11,708 nt of DNA from Acholeplasmataceae bacterium (GCA_028690555.1 JAQVBA010000024.1:1-11708), one strand, 5' to 3'. Positions 1 to 6,589 are shown, counted from the stretch's first letter. The notes: generated by a model from the letters alone, not told the origin. Made by a program: numbers and translations.

Positions 1-269
1 TTCCAAATCCGATATGTTCGGTTCCATGATTGAATGGATCCTTCAATAAAGCCAACATTTTTCTGATCAACTTCATATGTAAATACAACAGGATCTTCAA
101 TATATGTGGCAAATAGTTCATCAGTAAATGTTTTATGAACAGGTTCAATAAATGACTTGATTTGCCAATTAAATCCATGATCAGTTATTGAAACATCATA
201 ATAAAATGATGTCTCGTAATGATATTCTAATGTTACTTTTTCATTTGTTTTATTCATTTTTTTAATCAT
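1..269 (-). CDS. GNAT-family N-acetyltransferase, 5' part only
   Basis: An uninterrupted minus-strand frame of 89 codons starts with ATG at 269 and runs off the left edge, so only the N-terminal half is present. The start is preceded by GGTGAT about 5-6 bases upstream; a second ATG lies four codons in. The protein begins MIKKMNKTNEKV. Near the cut edge it reads VGFIEGSIQSWNRTYRIWN, which resembles the core strand region of streptothricin-acetyltransferase-like GNAT proteins (an EGS..SWN..xRI pattern just before the acetyl-CoA-binding R/QxxGxG/A loop). That loop would lie outside the window, so acetyl-CoA binding cannot be confirmed. The substrate is unknown. The gene is divergent from pcp across a gap of about 95 bases. 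The family call is moderately sure; antibiotic acetylation should not be assumed. Confidence 0.6.
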   Translation of the reverse strand, partial: MIKKMNKTNEKVTLEYHYETSFYYDVSITDHGFNWQIKSFIEPVHKTFTDELFATYIEDPVVFTYEVDQKNVGFIEGSIQSWNRTYRIW

Positions 270-286
270 ATTAAATCACCATTTAT

Positions 287-295
287 ATTTTAGCA
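287..295 (-). promoter_or_regulatory. Extended -10 promoter for the GNAT gene
   Basis: On the minus strand the sequence reads TGCTAAAAT, an extended -10 element (TGn plus TAAAAT, 5 of 6 to consensus), 18 bases before the ATG at 269. No good -35 is visible. The leader would be only about 10-12 bases long, which is short, so the call is tentative. Confidence 0.35.
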
Positions 296-335
296 TGTAA
301 GATTTTTTTATGTGCTCTTTTTATGTGATGAATCA

Positions 336-344
336 TGATAAAAT
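336..344 (+). promoter_or_regulatory. Extended -10 promoter for pcp
   Basis: TGATAAAAT is an extended -10 box (TGA followed by TAAAAT) 20 bases before the pcp start. The -35 region holds only T-rich sequence without a clear TTGACA. Transcription would begin near 350, leaving a short leader that contains the ribosome binding site AGAGGTG (353-359). The same TGATAAAAT string occurs upstream of mhqE. Confidence 0.5.
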
Positions 345-364
345 GACATTAAAGAGGTGTTAAG

Positions 365-964
365 ATGAAAACGGTAATTTTAACTGGATTTACTCCTTTT
401 GATGGTGAATCGATTAATCCTTCATATGAAGCCATTCAAATGATTGAATCTGATGATTATGAACTAATCAAGTTGCGTATTCCAACGACGTTTGAACATT
501 CGATTGAAATCATTGCAGACTCGATCAAAAAACATCAACCAGATCTCATTTTGATGATTGGTCAAGCGGGTGGAAGACAAGGTATTTCACTTGAAAGATT
601 CGCAGTGAACTTAGATGATAGCGAAATATTTGATAATGCTGGAATTATGAAGCATGAATCAAAAATTGTTTCCGATGGTCCAATTGCTTATCAAACGAAT
701 CTCAACTTAAAATCCATCTTAAAAGATTTAATGCAACAAGGCATTCCTTCGAAAATATCAAATACTGCAGGAACTTATGTATGTAATCACATCATGTATG
801 GCATTTACCACATGATTGAAAAAGAAAAACTTCATACAAAGGCACTTTTTGTTCATGTTCCATATGCGCATGAGCAAGTAAAAAACAAACCTGACACTTT
901 TTCGATGAGTATCGAAGAAATCGCAAATGCCATTCATATCATCATGGACTCAATTCTTTCTTGA
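365..964 (+). CDS. pcp: Pyroglutamyl-peptidase I
   Basis: This cytoplasmic cysteine peptidase (family C15) removes N-terminal pyroglutamate from peptides, probably for peptide turnover and amino-acid salvage. The protein is 199 aa, slightly shorter than the usual 200-215. It opens with the family signature LTGFTPFDGESINPS (residues 6-20). The catalytic triad is visible: Glu77 in GISLERFA, Cys140 in TAGTYVCNH and His164 in FVHVPYAH. It is complete, with no missing key residue. The ATG at 365 is supported by AGAGGTG five bases upstream. The stop is TGA, evidence that TGA is not read as Trp here. The SDR gene follows on the same strand after about 93 bases and may be partly read through from here. 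Confidence 0.95.
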   Translation: MKTVILTGFTPFDGESINPSYEAIQMIESDDYELIKLRIPTTFEHSIEIIADSIKKHQPDLILMIGQAGGRQGISLERFAVNLDDSEIFDNAGIMKHESKIVSDGPIAYQTNLNLKSILKDLMQQGIPSKISNTAGTYVCNHIMYGIYHMIEKEKLHTKALFVHVPYAHEQVKNKPDTFSMSIEEIANAIHIIMDSILS

Positions 965-989
965 AATTGTGTCATTTTTAACATAATAT
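961..989 (+). promoter_or_regulatory. Possible promoter for the SDR gene
   Basis: TTGAAA (961-966, overlapping the pcp stop codon) is followed after 17 bases by TAATAT (984-989, 4 of 6 to consensus). The spacing is right but the -10 is weak. The SDR gene could instead be read through from pcp, since no good terminator separates the two. Confidence 0.3.
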
Positions 990-1004
990 CACAAACTATC
1001 CGTC

Positions 1005-1023
1005 AATCATTGAAATAATGATT
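1005..1023. repeat. Short perfect inverted repeat between pcp and the SDR gene
   Basis: AATCATT (1005-1011) and AATGATT (1017-1023) form perfect 7-base arms around a 5-base loop. No T-run follows on either side, so it is not a convincing intrinsic terminator. It could be a weak operator or a 5'-leader hairpin for the SDR gene, or chance in AT-rich sequence. Confidence 0.3.
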
Positions 1024-1057
1024 CATTTGGAATATGTTGAAAGTGAGGGGTGAGATT

Positions 1058-2104
1058 ATGAATGAACTATATATTGTGACTGGTGGTAATGGCCATTTAG
1101 GAAACACGATCATTAGAGCATTACGCGACCAAGGAAAAGTCGTGCGTGCACTCATCTTGAAAAATGATTCAACGACCCTACTTGAAAGTTTGGGTTGTGA
1201 AATTATCAAAGGTGATATTAGAGACGAGCAAACATTAGAACTTCTTTTAGATTCGAAGGCCTCTTTAACCATTATCCACACAGCTGGTATTGTATCAATC
1301 GCTCAAAAAAAGAATCACCTTTTATATGATGTGAATGTCAATGGCACAAAAAAATTAGTCGATTTAGCGACTAAAAAACAAGTGCATCGTTTCATTTATG
1401 TATCATCTGTTCATGCAATTCCTGAAAAGGATAATGAAGAACTCATTCAAGAAATTGATACATTTGATCCAAATTTAGTTGTTGACAGTTATGCCAAATC
1501 AAAAGCCATCGCAACCCAATACGTCTTAGATCATGTCAAACTCGGTTTAAATGCAATCATCGTTCATCCTTCCGGGATTATTGGTCCTAATGATTATGGG
1601 AAAGCACATATGACAATGATGATCGAAGAATACTTAAATGGATATTTGTCCTCAAGAGTGGATGGTGCTTATGATTTTGTTGATGTTAGAGACGTGAGTC
1701 TTGGTATCATAAGCGCAATTAATCATGGTGTGGTTGGAGAATGCTACATTCTATCTGGAAAACGGATTGAACTTAAAGAAATGTTTCTCACGCTAAAAAA
1801 ATTAGCGGGGAAAAGATATCACATTCATGTCCTTCCCTTTTGGTTTGCGAAAATCTCTGCACCCCTTGCAGAAATTTATTATCGAATGAGAAAGCTTCCA
1901 CCAATTTATACGAAATATTCGCTCTACACGCTTAGAACTAATTCAAATTTCTCCCATGATAAAGCAACTCAAAAGTGGGGATACACTCCAAGATCATTAG
2001 AAGAAACATTACGTGATACGGTGTTATTCTTATCTGAAATGAAACGTATCAAGCGTAAAAGAGTTCTTAATTGGATTAAAACATATCAACCAATCAAACA
2101 ATAA
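1058..2104 (+). CDS. NAD(P)-dependent epimerase/reductase, extended SDR family
   Basis: An extended short-chain dehydrogenase/reductase of 348 aa from the chosen start. The N-terminal Rossmann fold shows TGGNGHLG (residues 8-15, the TGxxGxxG nucleotide loop), and the catalytic pair is Tyr145 and Lys149 in SYAKSK, with Ser116/Ser117 in IYVSSVHA as the active-site serine. HPSGIIGPNDYG (about 170-181) is typical of the dihydroflavonol-reductase, 3-beta-HSD and nucleoside-sugar-epimerase-like group. The substrate cannot be told from sequence. An in-frame ATG lies eight codons upstream (1034), but AGTGAGGGGTGA (1042-1053) is an excellent ribosome binding site five bases before the ATG at 1058, and the Rossmann fold begins right after it. 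The C-terminal tail is basic (KRIKRKR). A strong terminator follows directly. Confidence 0.85.
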   Translation: MNELYIVTGGNGHLGNTIIRALRDQGKVVRALILKNDSTTLLESLGCEIIKGDIRDEQTLELLLDSKASLTIIHTAGIVSIAQKKNHLLYDVNVNGTKKLVDLATKKQVHRFIYVSSVHAIPEKDNEELIQEIDTFDPNLVVDSYAKSKAIATQYVLDHVKLGLNAIIVHPSGIIGPNDYGKAHMTMMIEEYLNGYLSSRVDGAYDFVDVRDVSLGIISAINHGVVGECYILSGKRIELKEMFLTLKKLAGKRYHIHVLPFWFAKISAPLAEIYYRMRKLPPIYTKYSLYTLRTNSNFSHDKATQKWGYTPRSLEETLRDTVLFLSEMKRIKRKRVLNWIKTYQPIKQ

Positions 2105-2129
2105 GAGGGAACATGTGTTCCCTCTTTTT
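2103..2129 (+). terminator. Intrinsic terminator after the SDR gene
   Basis: AAGAGGGAACA (2103-2113) pairs with TGTTCCCTCTT (2116-2126), an 11-base stem with a minimal loop (or a 9-base stem with a CATG loop), followed by TTTTT. It begins inside the SDR stop codon, and its T-run touches the stop codon of the convergent DUF2087 gene. In the minus direction the stem is followed by TATTGTTTG, so it may also stop the mhq operon, less efficiently. Confidence 0.9.
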
Positions 2130-2445
2130 AGTCTTCAATATAGATCAAATAATCCTTTTTGTTTGCGACTAACCAATATTCACTACCATCATTTAATCTG
2201 TTTAAAAATTGGTATTCTACTAAATATCTTCTGATGGTTACATAATCGTGATATATAGGCTTTATGATTTCATTAATTTCTTTTTCTGTATATTTTTTAT
2301 GTTCATCAAAAAGATGAACCATCATACAAAGTAAGATATATTTTCTCTTTTCTTTCGGTGGAAAATTTGAAATTTCAAAAGGATGCATCGAGATGACATA
2401 CTTTTCTCTTACTAATTTAATATCTTCTAAACTTACATCAAACAT
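2128..2445 (-). CDS. DUF2087-domain protein, last gene of the mhq-like operon
   Basis: A small cytoplasmic protein of 105 aa. Residues 28-91 match the DUF2087 pattern: NFPPKEKRKYILL, then YTEKEINEIIKPIYHDYVTI (52-71) with Asp67, then RRYLVEYQFLNR and GSEYW. This looks like a small winged-helix-like fold and is often found fused to or beside transcriptional regulators. Its biochemical role is unknown. The frame extends five codons upstream to an ATG at 2460 that overlaps the mhqD stop by one base. The start at 2445 is preferred because GGAGGG (2458-2453) sits seven bases before it and would otherwise lie inside the coding sequence. It is the fourth gene of a run of coupled minus-strand genes and is not, to my knowledge, part of the Bacillus or Staphylococcus mhq operons. 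Confidence 0.8.
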   Translation of the reverse strand: MFDVSLEDIKLVREKYVISMHPFEISNFPPKEKRKYILLCMMVHLFDEHKKYTEKEINEIIKPIYHDYVTIRRYLVEYQFLNRLNDGSEYWLVANKKDYLIYIED

Positions 2446-2452
2446 GATAAAA

Positions 2453-2458
2453 CCCTCC
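2453..2458 (-). promoter_or_regulatory. Ribosome binding site that fixes the DUF2087 start
   Basis: GGAGGG on the minus strand lies seven bases upstream of the ATG at 2445. It argues against the longer frame beginning at 2460, whose own upstream sequence has no Shine-Dalgarno match. Confidence 0.75.
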
Positions 2459-2459
2459 A

Positions 2460-3059
2460 TTACTTGATTTTATCATACCATCTTTTTGCGTATCTGAGTT
2501 CAATTTCTGTGAGTGCATGTCCAAAAGCAGTTTCATAATGCTCACATGTAATGTTTCTTTCTTCAAACATTTTTTTAAGTTCTAAAACTTCACTCGCAAG
2601 GACTAAAGGATCTTCTTTACCAGATGATAAGAATATCTTTGTTTCTTGATGATGCTTAATCTCGATATGTCGAATCGGAACCATCGCGTGTAACAAAATC
2701 GCTTTTTTGACAAAATCAGGATAGAAAAATAAGAGGGAAGCCAAAATGTTAGCCCCATTCGAATATCCAAGAATGGTCATTTTATCACGGTTTATCTCAT
2801 ATTTCTCAATGGCTTCATCGATAAAATTTTTAAGATTGTGTGTTTCTTCAATCAAACTTTCTTCATCAAATACACCCATAGAGATCCGTCTGAAAAAACG
2901 TGGAATCCCATTTTCTAATATATTTCCTTTAATTCCTAATAGGTTTGCTGCTGGATCAATAAACTCACCTACTAAAAGTAAATCCGTTTCATCTCCACCT
3001 GTGCCGTGAAGTAAGATGATCGTTTCATCGCTCATCCCTTGTTCAAATATATGTTTCAT
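2460..3059 (-). CDS. mhqD: Carboxylesterase/phospholipase, MhqD-like alpha/beta hydrolase
   Basis: An alpha/beta hydrolase of 199 aa from the phospholipase/carboxylesterase (YtpA/MhqD-like) group, cytoplasmic with no signal peptide. Visible elements are the oxyanion strand ILLHGTGGDE (15-24), the nucleophile elbow GYSNGA with Ser100, Asp150 in SSGKEDP and His181 in FGHAL, which complete the triad. In Staphylococcus and Bacillus, MhqD is induced with MhqE/MhqO by quinones and its natural substrate is unsettled. That context is repeated here: the ATG overlaps the mhqR TGA stop (ATGA, four bases), implying translational coupling, with AGGATG as ribosome binding site. The length is normal for the family. 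The hydrolase call is secure; the mhqD assignment rests mostly on gene neighbourhood. Confidence 0.88.
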   Translation of the reverse strand: MKHIFEQGMSDETIILLHGTGGDETDLLLVGEFIDPAANLLGIKGNILENGIPRFFRRISMGVFDEESLIEETHNLKNFIDEAIEKYEINRDKMTILGYSNGANILASLLFFYPDFVKKAILLHAMVPIRHIEIKHHQETKIFLSSGKEDPLVLASEVLELKKMFEERNITCEHYETAFGHALTEIELRYAKRWYDKIK

Positions 3060-3505
3060 TTTGCATCCTCGTTTAATTTTTCGACGTAATATCCAAGTTT
3101 TTTCATTAAATCGATAAGCACTAGCTTTTCTTCTTCTGAAAGTATTTTATAGAGTTCTCTCAGTGTCTCTTGGTGTTTTACCATCACATTTTCAATATAA
3201 TTTTTTCCTAAATCTGTCAGTGCAATTTCTGTATTTCTACGATCTTTATCATCTTTTGTGCGAATGACGAATTTCTTTTTTTCGAGTTTATCGATCGTAT
3301 AAGTCATACTGCTATTTGCCATTAATAATCTTTTGGATATCGTTTGGATTGTTCTAGAACCCTTATTATATAGCATTTCTAAAGTACCAAATTCTGTCGT
3401 ATTTAATCCATGGGATTCAATATCTTTAGTAATCATCCACTGGATATGTTGCATGGCACGAAATAATACGGCAGTTAATTTTAAATCTTCTTTATTTGTG
3501 TTCAT
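3056..3505 (-). CDS. mhqR: MarR-family transcriptional repressor, MhqR-like
   Basis: A MarR-type winged-helix regulator of 149 aa. The recognition-helix region is RTIQTISKRLLMANSSMTYT (51-70), followed by the wing DKDRRNTEIALTDLG (86-100) with the conserved D-x-R pair. N- and C-terminal helices would form the dimer interface. The protein contains no cysteine, so it cannot use a thiol switch and would have to sense a ligand directly, as proposed for MhqR of Staphylococcus aureus. The frame is open further upstream into mhqE, but AAAGGA (about 3514-3519) supports the ATG at 3505 (spacing 8) over an ATG at 3511 (spacing 2). The gene overlaps the end of mhqE by 14 bases and the start of mhqD by four. 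It probably represses its own operon through the palindrome at 4549-4560. Confidence 0.88.
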   Translation of the reverse strand: MNTNKEDLKLTAVLFRAMQHIQWMITKDIESHGLNTTEFGTLEMLYNKGSRTIQTISKRLLMANSSMTYTIDKLEKKKFVIRTKDDKDRRNTEIALTDLGKNYIENVMVKHQETLRELYKILSEEEKLVLIDLMKKLGYYVEKLNEDAK

Positions 3506-4490
3506 CTTCATATTCCTTTTTAAACGTTTTATCACTTCGTTTGGTATCAATATGACGAACAAGTTTTTCAATGTCTTTTCTCATCCCTCGAAACTTTGGA
3601 GGTAAAGCTAATAATTCACCTAAAGTTTCATAAGGTTCTTCATCATCAATAAATCCTGGACCTTCTGTGGCAAATTCAAATAATATATTTGGATATAATC
3701 TTGTATATAATGATTTGAAATAAAATCTATCAACAAATCCAGAATGTCTTGCACCAATGTGGTTTAAATGTTTAATCCAATCATCGATATCATCTTTATC
3801 TTTTACACCAAATGCGACATGATGAACCCCACCATAACCTTGATAACCTTGTGAACCATTTTCTGTCACTTCTACAATGACAGAGCCACCGTTTCCACCT
3901 TCACCGGTTTGATAAATCGATAAATTGTGATCTTCATCGAGCTTTTCAAACGTCAAATACTTTGTTAACACATCTTCCATGCGATTTAAATCATTCACTC
4001 TAAAATAAATTGGGCCTAGTCCGATGATGGCATATTCATTAGGAATTGGTCCCAATTTCCATGGAATTCCCGGTTTTACACCTTTGATATTTTCATCTGA
4101 AATCAAATAATATTCTTGACCATCAAAATCTTCGAAGAAAATTACCTTTCTTTTAAATATTTCTTTAATCTCCTCATGCTTTACTTTTAAACGTTCAAAT
4201 CTTTTTTTCCAATAAAATATTGATTGATCATCTTTAACGCGTAATCCGGTTTTTGCAATTTCATTGGTTCCCTTGACTGCTTTTTGATTTCCAGGAAAAT
4301 CAAAGAATGTCATATCCGTTCCTGCACTACCTTGATCATCTGCGAAAAATAGGTGATATGCTTGGATATCATCTTGATTAATCGTTTTTTTAACAAGCCT
4401 TAAACCTAAAACATATGTGAAAAATTCATAGATTTTTTCTGCACTTGATGTCATTGCTGTGACATGGTGCATGCCAATTAGTGGTTTCAT
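3492..4490 (-). CDS. mhqE: Ring-cleaving dioxygenase, glyoxalase family (MhqE/MhqO-like)
   Basis: A 332-aa protein of two vicinal-oxygen-chelate (glyoxalase/extradiol dioxygenase) halves. Likely metal ligands are in MHHVTA (His8/His9), GVHHVAF (His223/His224) and LFEFATEGPG (Glu272). This is the architecture of MhqA/MhqE/MhqO proteins, thought to open hydroquinone or catechol-like rings with Fe(II) or Mn(II), detoxifying quinones. The protein is cytoplasmic and full length for the family. Two tandem ATGs (4493, 4490) follow GGAGGG (4496-4501). The second is chosen because its spacing of five bases is better than two. It is the first gene of the operon. The activity is inferred from family and context; the exact aromatic substrate is unknown. 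Confidence 0.88.
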   Translation of the reverse strand: MKPLIGMHHVTAMTSSAEKIYEFFTYVLGLRLVKKTINQDDIQAYHLFFADDQGSAGTDMTFFDFPGNQKAVKGTNEIAKTGLRVKDDQSIFYWKKRFERLKVKHEEIKEIFKRKVIFFEDFDGQEYYLISDENIKGVKPGIPWKLGPIPNEYAIIGLGPIYFRVNDLNRMEDVLTKYLTFEKLDEDHNLSIYQTGEGGNGGSVIVEVTENGSQGYQGYGGVHHVAFGVKDKDDIDDWIKHLNHIGARHSGFVDRFYFKSLYTRLYPNILFEFATEGPGFIDDEEPYETLGELLALPPKFRGMRKDIEKLVRHIDTKRSDKTFKKEYEDEHK

Positions 4491-4511
4491 CATAACCCTC
4501 CGTTCACTTCT

Positions 4512-4539
4512 ATTTTATCAAATAAAAAATACAAGTCGA
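4512..4539 (-). promoter_or_regulatory. Promoter of the mhq operon, extended -10
   Basis: On the minus strand TCGACT (4539-4534, 4 of 6) is followed by 16 bases and TAAAAT (4517-4512) with an upstream TGA, giving TGATAAAAT. Transcription would start near 4505, giving a short leader that holds the GGAGGG ribosome binding site. The palindrome at 4549-4560 lies about 10 bases upstream of this -35. Confidence 0.5.
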
Positions 4540-4541
4540 GG

Positions 4542-4569
4542 ATAATGCTTCGAATTCGAAATATTTCAA
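4542..4569 (-). promoter_or_regulatory. Alternative mhq promoter spanning the palindrome
   Basis: On the minus strand TTGAAA (4569-4564, 5 of 6 to the -35 consensus) and CATTAT (4547-4542, 4 of 6) are separated by 16 bases. The TTCGAATTCGAA palindrome lies entirely in that spacer, an ideal place for a repressor. Which of the two promoters is used cannot be decided from sequence. Confidence 0.4.
4549..4560. promoter_or_regulatory. Probable MhqR operator (TTCGAATTCGAA palindrome)
   Basis: TTCGAATTCGAA is a perfect 12-base palindrome, extended to AAT..ATT outer arms at 4544-4565 with two mismatched pairs. Its CGAATTCG core equals the centre of the inverted repeat I recall for MhqR in Bacillus subtilis and S. 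aureus (TATCTCGAATTCGAGATA). It sits in the divergent region between mhqE and the acyltransferase gene, so it could control both directions. The assignment combines the sequence with recalled knowledge of the regulon. Confidence 0.65.
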
Positions 4570-4571
4570 AC

Positions 4572-4603
4572 TTGAAGACTTTAGCATGAAAAAAATGTAT
4601 AAT
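4572..4603 (+). promoter_or_regulatory. Promoter for the acyltransferase gene
   Basis: A consensus TATAAT (4598-4603) lies 26 bases before the ATG at 4630. The best -35 is TTGAAG (4572-4577), but the 20-base spacer is long, so the element may be weak or need an activator. The mhq palindrome ends 11 bases upstream of this -35. Confidence 0.45.
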
Positions 4604-4629
4604 AATAAGTAATAAATAAAGGAGTAATT

Positions 4630-5910
4630 ATGAGAAAAAGCAAATATTGGTACAAACTCGATAATGCAGCTAAAATATTTCCTGCTGTTTCTCAAGATGA
4701 ACGCAGTAATGTTTTTCGTTTGTCTTTCTATTTAGATGAAATTGTTGACCCTGATATTCTCGAACAAGCAGTTAATCAATTACTACCTCGGTTTGAAACT
4801 TTTTCAGTCACCTTAAAAAATGGTTTATTTTGGAACTACTTCTCACACAATCATCGCCCATTTTCAGTGGAACCCGAGGTTGCACAAATATGTAAATACT
4901 TTAAACCAGTACAAAATAATGGCTATATGTTTAAAGTCTATTACTTAGACAATAAAATCACATTAGAAACATTTCATGCATTATCCGATGGAACTGGAGC
5001 ACTCCATTTTTTAAAATCCATTACATTTAATTACTTCAAACTCCGTGGATTTGATCTTTCATCAGACGGAAAAATTTTATCAGAGAAGCCCTATTCAAAA
5101 AAAGAAAGTGAAGATAACTTTGTTTCGAACTATGATAAAAATAATAAACTCAATTTAAAAGAAGATAAAGCCTACCATATTACCGGTGAAAGTTTTAGCC
5201 AACACTGGGTTTTACTCTTAAAAATATCGTTTCATACAAAGTCTTTTTTAAAGATGGTTAAAGAAAAATATCAAGTGACTTTAACACAGTATTTAACGGC
5301 ATTATTCGCATTCAGCATTTACTCAGAATCATTGGATTTTGTGGGTAAGAAAAAACCAATTAAAGCACTTATTCCTGTAAATCTCAGACCTTATTTTGAT
5401 TCGGTTACGTTAAGAAACTTTTCACTCTATATTAAAGCGTCCTATGAAGCAAATAAACCAAAATGGACATTTGAAGAAATGCTTGAAGTGACGAAGACTC
5501 AATTTGCTGAGCAGCTTGATAAAGACATTTTACATGGAAGAATTAGCGCATTAGTCGGCTTTGAAAAAAACTTCTTCATCCGTATTTTACCCTTAGCTTT
5601 AAAGACCATCGCATTTAAAATTGGTTATAACATTTTAGGCGAATCGATTTCAACTGTTTCATTTTCGAATTTAGGAATTGTGGATCTTCCGGAAAGCATG
5701 AAACACAAAGTCATCGATGCTGATTTTGTGAATGCTGGTTACGGGATAGCGATGACTGGCATTACGATTCATGAAAAAACTAATATCTTACTTGCATCAC
5801 CACTCAAAGATTTATCAATTATGAACTTTTTTGTACAACATTTAGTCAATGAAGGTATTGATGTTACTGTTGATACAAATTACCGGGAGGGTTATGATGA
5901 GATACTGTAA
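4630..5910 (+). CDS. Alcohol-acetyltransferase-like protein (condensation/CAT superfamily)
   Basis: A 426-aa protein of the CoA-dependent acyltransferase superfamily (chloramphenicol acetyltransferase, condensation domain and PapA-like fold). The catalytic HxxxDG motif is FHALSDGTGA, with His116 and Asp120-Gly121. The N-terminal WYKLDNAAKIFPAV (7-20) and LPRFETFSVTLKNGLFWNY (52-70) regions are typical of proteins annotated alcohol acetyltransferase in Firmicutes. A second half with SFSNLGIVDLPE (about 345-356) corresponds to the acceptor-side lobe. It has no signal peptide. AAAGGAG five bases before the ATG supports the start. The acyl donor and acceptor are unknown. The pairing with the downstream zinc-ribbon membrane protein recalls similar pairs in other Firmicutes, so the two may modify a lipid or envelope alcohol together; that role is inference. 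Confidence 0.75.
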   Translation: MRKSKYWYKLDNAAKIFPAVSQDERSNVFRLSFYLDEIVDPDILEQAVNQLLPRFETFSVTLKNGLFWNYFSHNHRPFSVEPEVAQICKYFKPVQNNGYMFKVYYLDNKITLETFHALSDGTGALHFLKSITFNYFKLRGFDLSSDGKILSEKPYSKKESEDNFVSNYDKNNKLNLKEDKAYHITGESFSQHWVLLLKISFHTKSFLKMVKEKYQVTLTQYLTALFAFSIYSESLDFVGKKKPIKALIPVNLRPYFDSVTLRNFSLYIKASYEANKPKWTFEEMLEVTKTQFAEQLDKDILHGRISALVGFEKNFFIRILPLALKTIAFKIGYNILGESISTVSFSNLGIVDLPESMKHKVIDADFVNAGYGIAMTGITIHEKTNILLASPLKDLSIMNFFVQHLVNEGIDVTVDTNYREGYDEIL

Positions 5911-6559
5911 AAACTGTCATATCCACTACGATACGGATTTAGATCATTGCATGTTTTGTAATCAAGAACTTGAAAAAAATGAAGAGAATCCTTCTTTTTA
6001 TAAATTTTCATTCATTAAAAAGAAATCAAGAGCGAAATTCTTTTATCGTTTCTTCATTTTCTTAAATATTATTAGTGCCCTTGTCTCTATTTATGTCGAC
6101 TATTTAAGTGGATCTCCACTTTCGTGGTCTTGGGTTGTTGCAGTGACCAATGGATATATCATTGTCATGTTTCTATTAATGTGGCCAGCATCATTATGGA
6201 CATCTAGGCTATCAAAAATCATCATTGTCTCTGGATTAACCATCATTTTACTAGGACTTGCCATCAATGATTACGCTTGGGCAATTGACTATGTTTTCCC
6301 TTTCGCAATTTTGATGAATATGATCCTATTGACTTTACTCATCTTACTTAATCGTAAAAAATGGTTTGAATACTTCGGAAATTTGCTTATTTTAGCAATC
6401 ATCGGACTTATTCCTGGATTATTGAATCTCATTGATATTACAACCGTTACGTGGCCATCTTCTGCAACTTTCACTTATGCGGTTGTTACACTCTTAGGTA
6501 TATTTATCTTACCTTCAAAATCAAGTCGTGAAGAATTTAAACGAAGATTTCATATATAA
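5897..6559 (+). CDS. Zinc-ribbon, six-helix membrane protein (DUF6320-type)
   Basis: A 220-aa protein with an N-terminal zinc ribbon, YCKNC and HCMFC (Cys4, Cys7, Cys18, Cys21), then a basic stretch (KKKSRAK, 41-47) and about six predicted membrane helices (roughly 48-68, 77-98, 106-123, 129-151, 160-179 and 191-206), ending in a basic tail. The layout matches DUF6320 proteins as I recall them, whose function is unknown. The frame is open further upstream, but GGGAGGG (5885-5891) precedes tandem ATGs at 5894 and 5897. The second has the better spacing and places the zinc ribbon at the N-terminus. It overlaps the acyltransferase by 14 bases, so the pair is translationally coupled. It may be a membrane partner for the acyltransferase. 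Confidence 0.72.
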   Translation: MRYCKNCHIHYDTDLDHCMFCNQELEKNEENPSFYKFSFIKKKSRAKFFYRFFIFLNIISALVSIYVDYLSGSPLSWSWVVAVTNGYIIVMFLLMWPASLWTSRLSKIIIVSGLTIILLGLAINDYAWAIDYVFPFAILMNMILLTLLILLNRKKWFEYFGNLLILAIIGLIPGLLNLIDITTVTWPSSATFTYAVVTLLGIFILPSKSSREEFKRRFHI

Positions 6560-6563
6560 AAAA

Positions 6564-6589
6564 AACCGTCAAATGACGGTTGTTTTTTT
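6564..6589. terminator. Bidirectional intrinsic terminator
   Basis: AACCGTCA (6564-6571) pairs with TGACGGTT (6574-6581). TTTTTTT (6583-6589) follows on the plus strand, and eight A residues (6558-6565) give the T-run on the minus strand. It ends both the plus-strand acyltransferase operon and the convergent minus-strand CBS gene, whose stop codon overlaps the T-run. Confidence 0.93.

Noticed and set aside
1005..1023. Terminator between pcp and the SDR gene
   Set aside because: The inverted repeat has no T-run and few GC pairs, so it is kept only as a repeat.
1003..1281. Open frame on the minus strand opposite the SDR gene
   Set aside because: It lies within the SDR coding region, has no recognisable domain or good ribosome binding site, and is a shadow frame.
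2746..3009. Open frame on the plus strand inside mhqD
   Set aside because: Fully inside a conserved hydrolase gene; the translation has no family features.
3333..3605. Open frame on the plus strand across the mhqR/mhqE junction
   Set aside because: A shadow of two well-supported genes with no start signal.
4510..4695. Short minus-strand frame across the mhq/acyltransferase divergent region
   Set aside because: It covers both promoters, the operator and the acyltransferase start; its hydrophobic translation comes from AT-rich DNA.
6289..6474. Minus-strand frame inside the zinc-ribbon membrane gene
   Set aside because: Shadow frame without a ribosome binding site.
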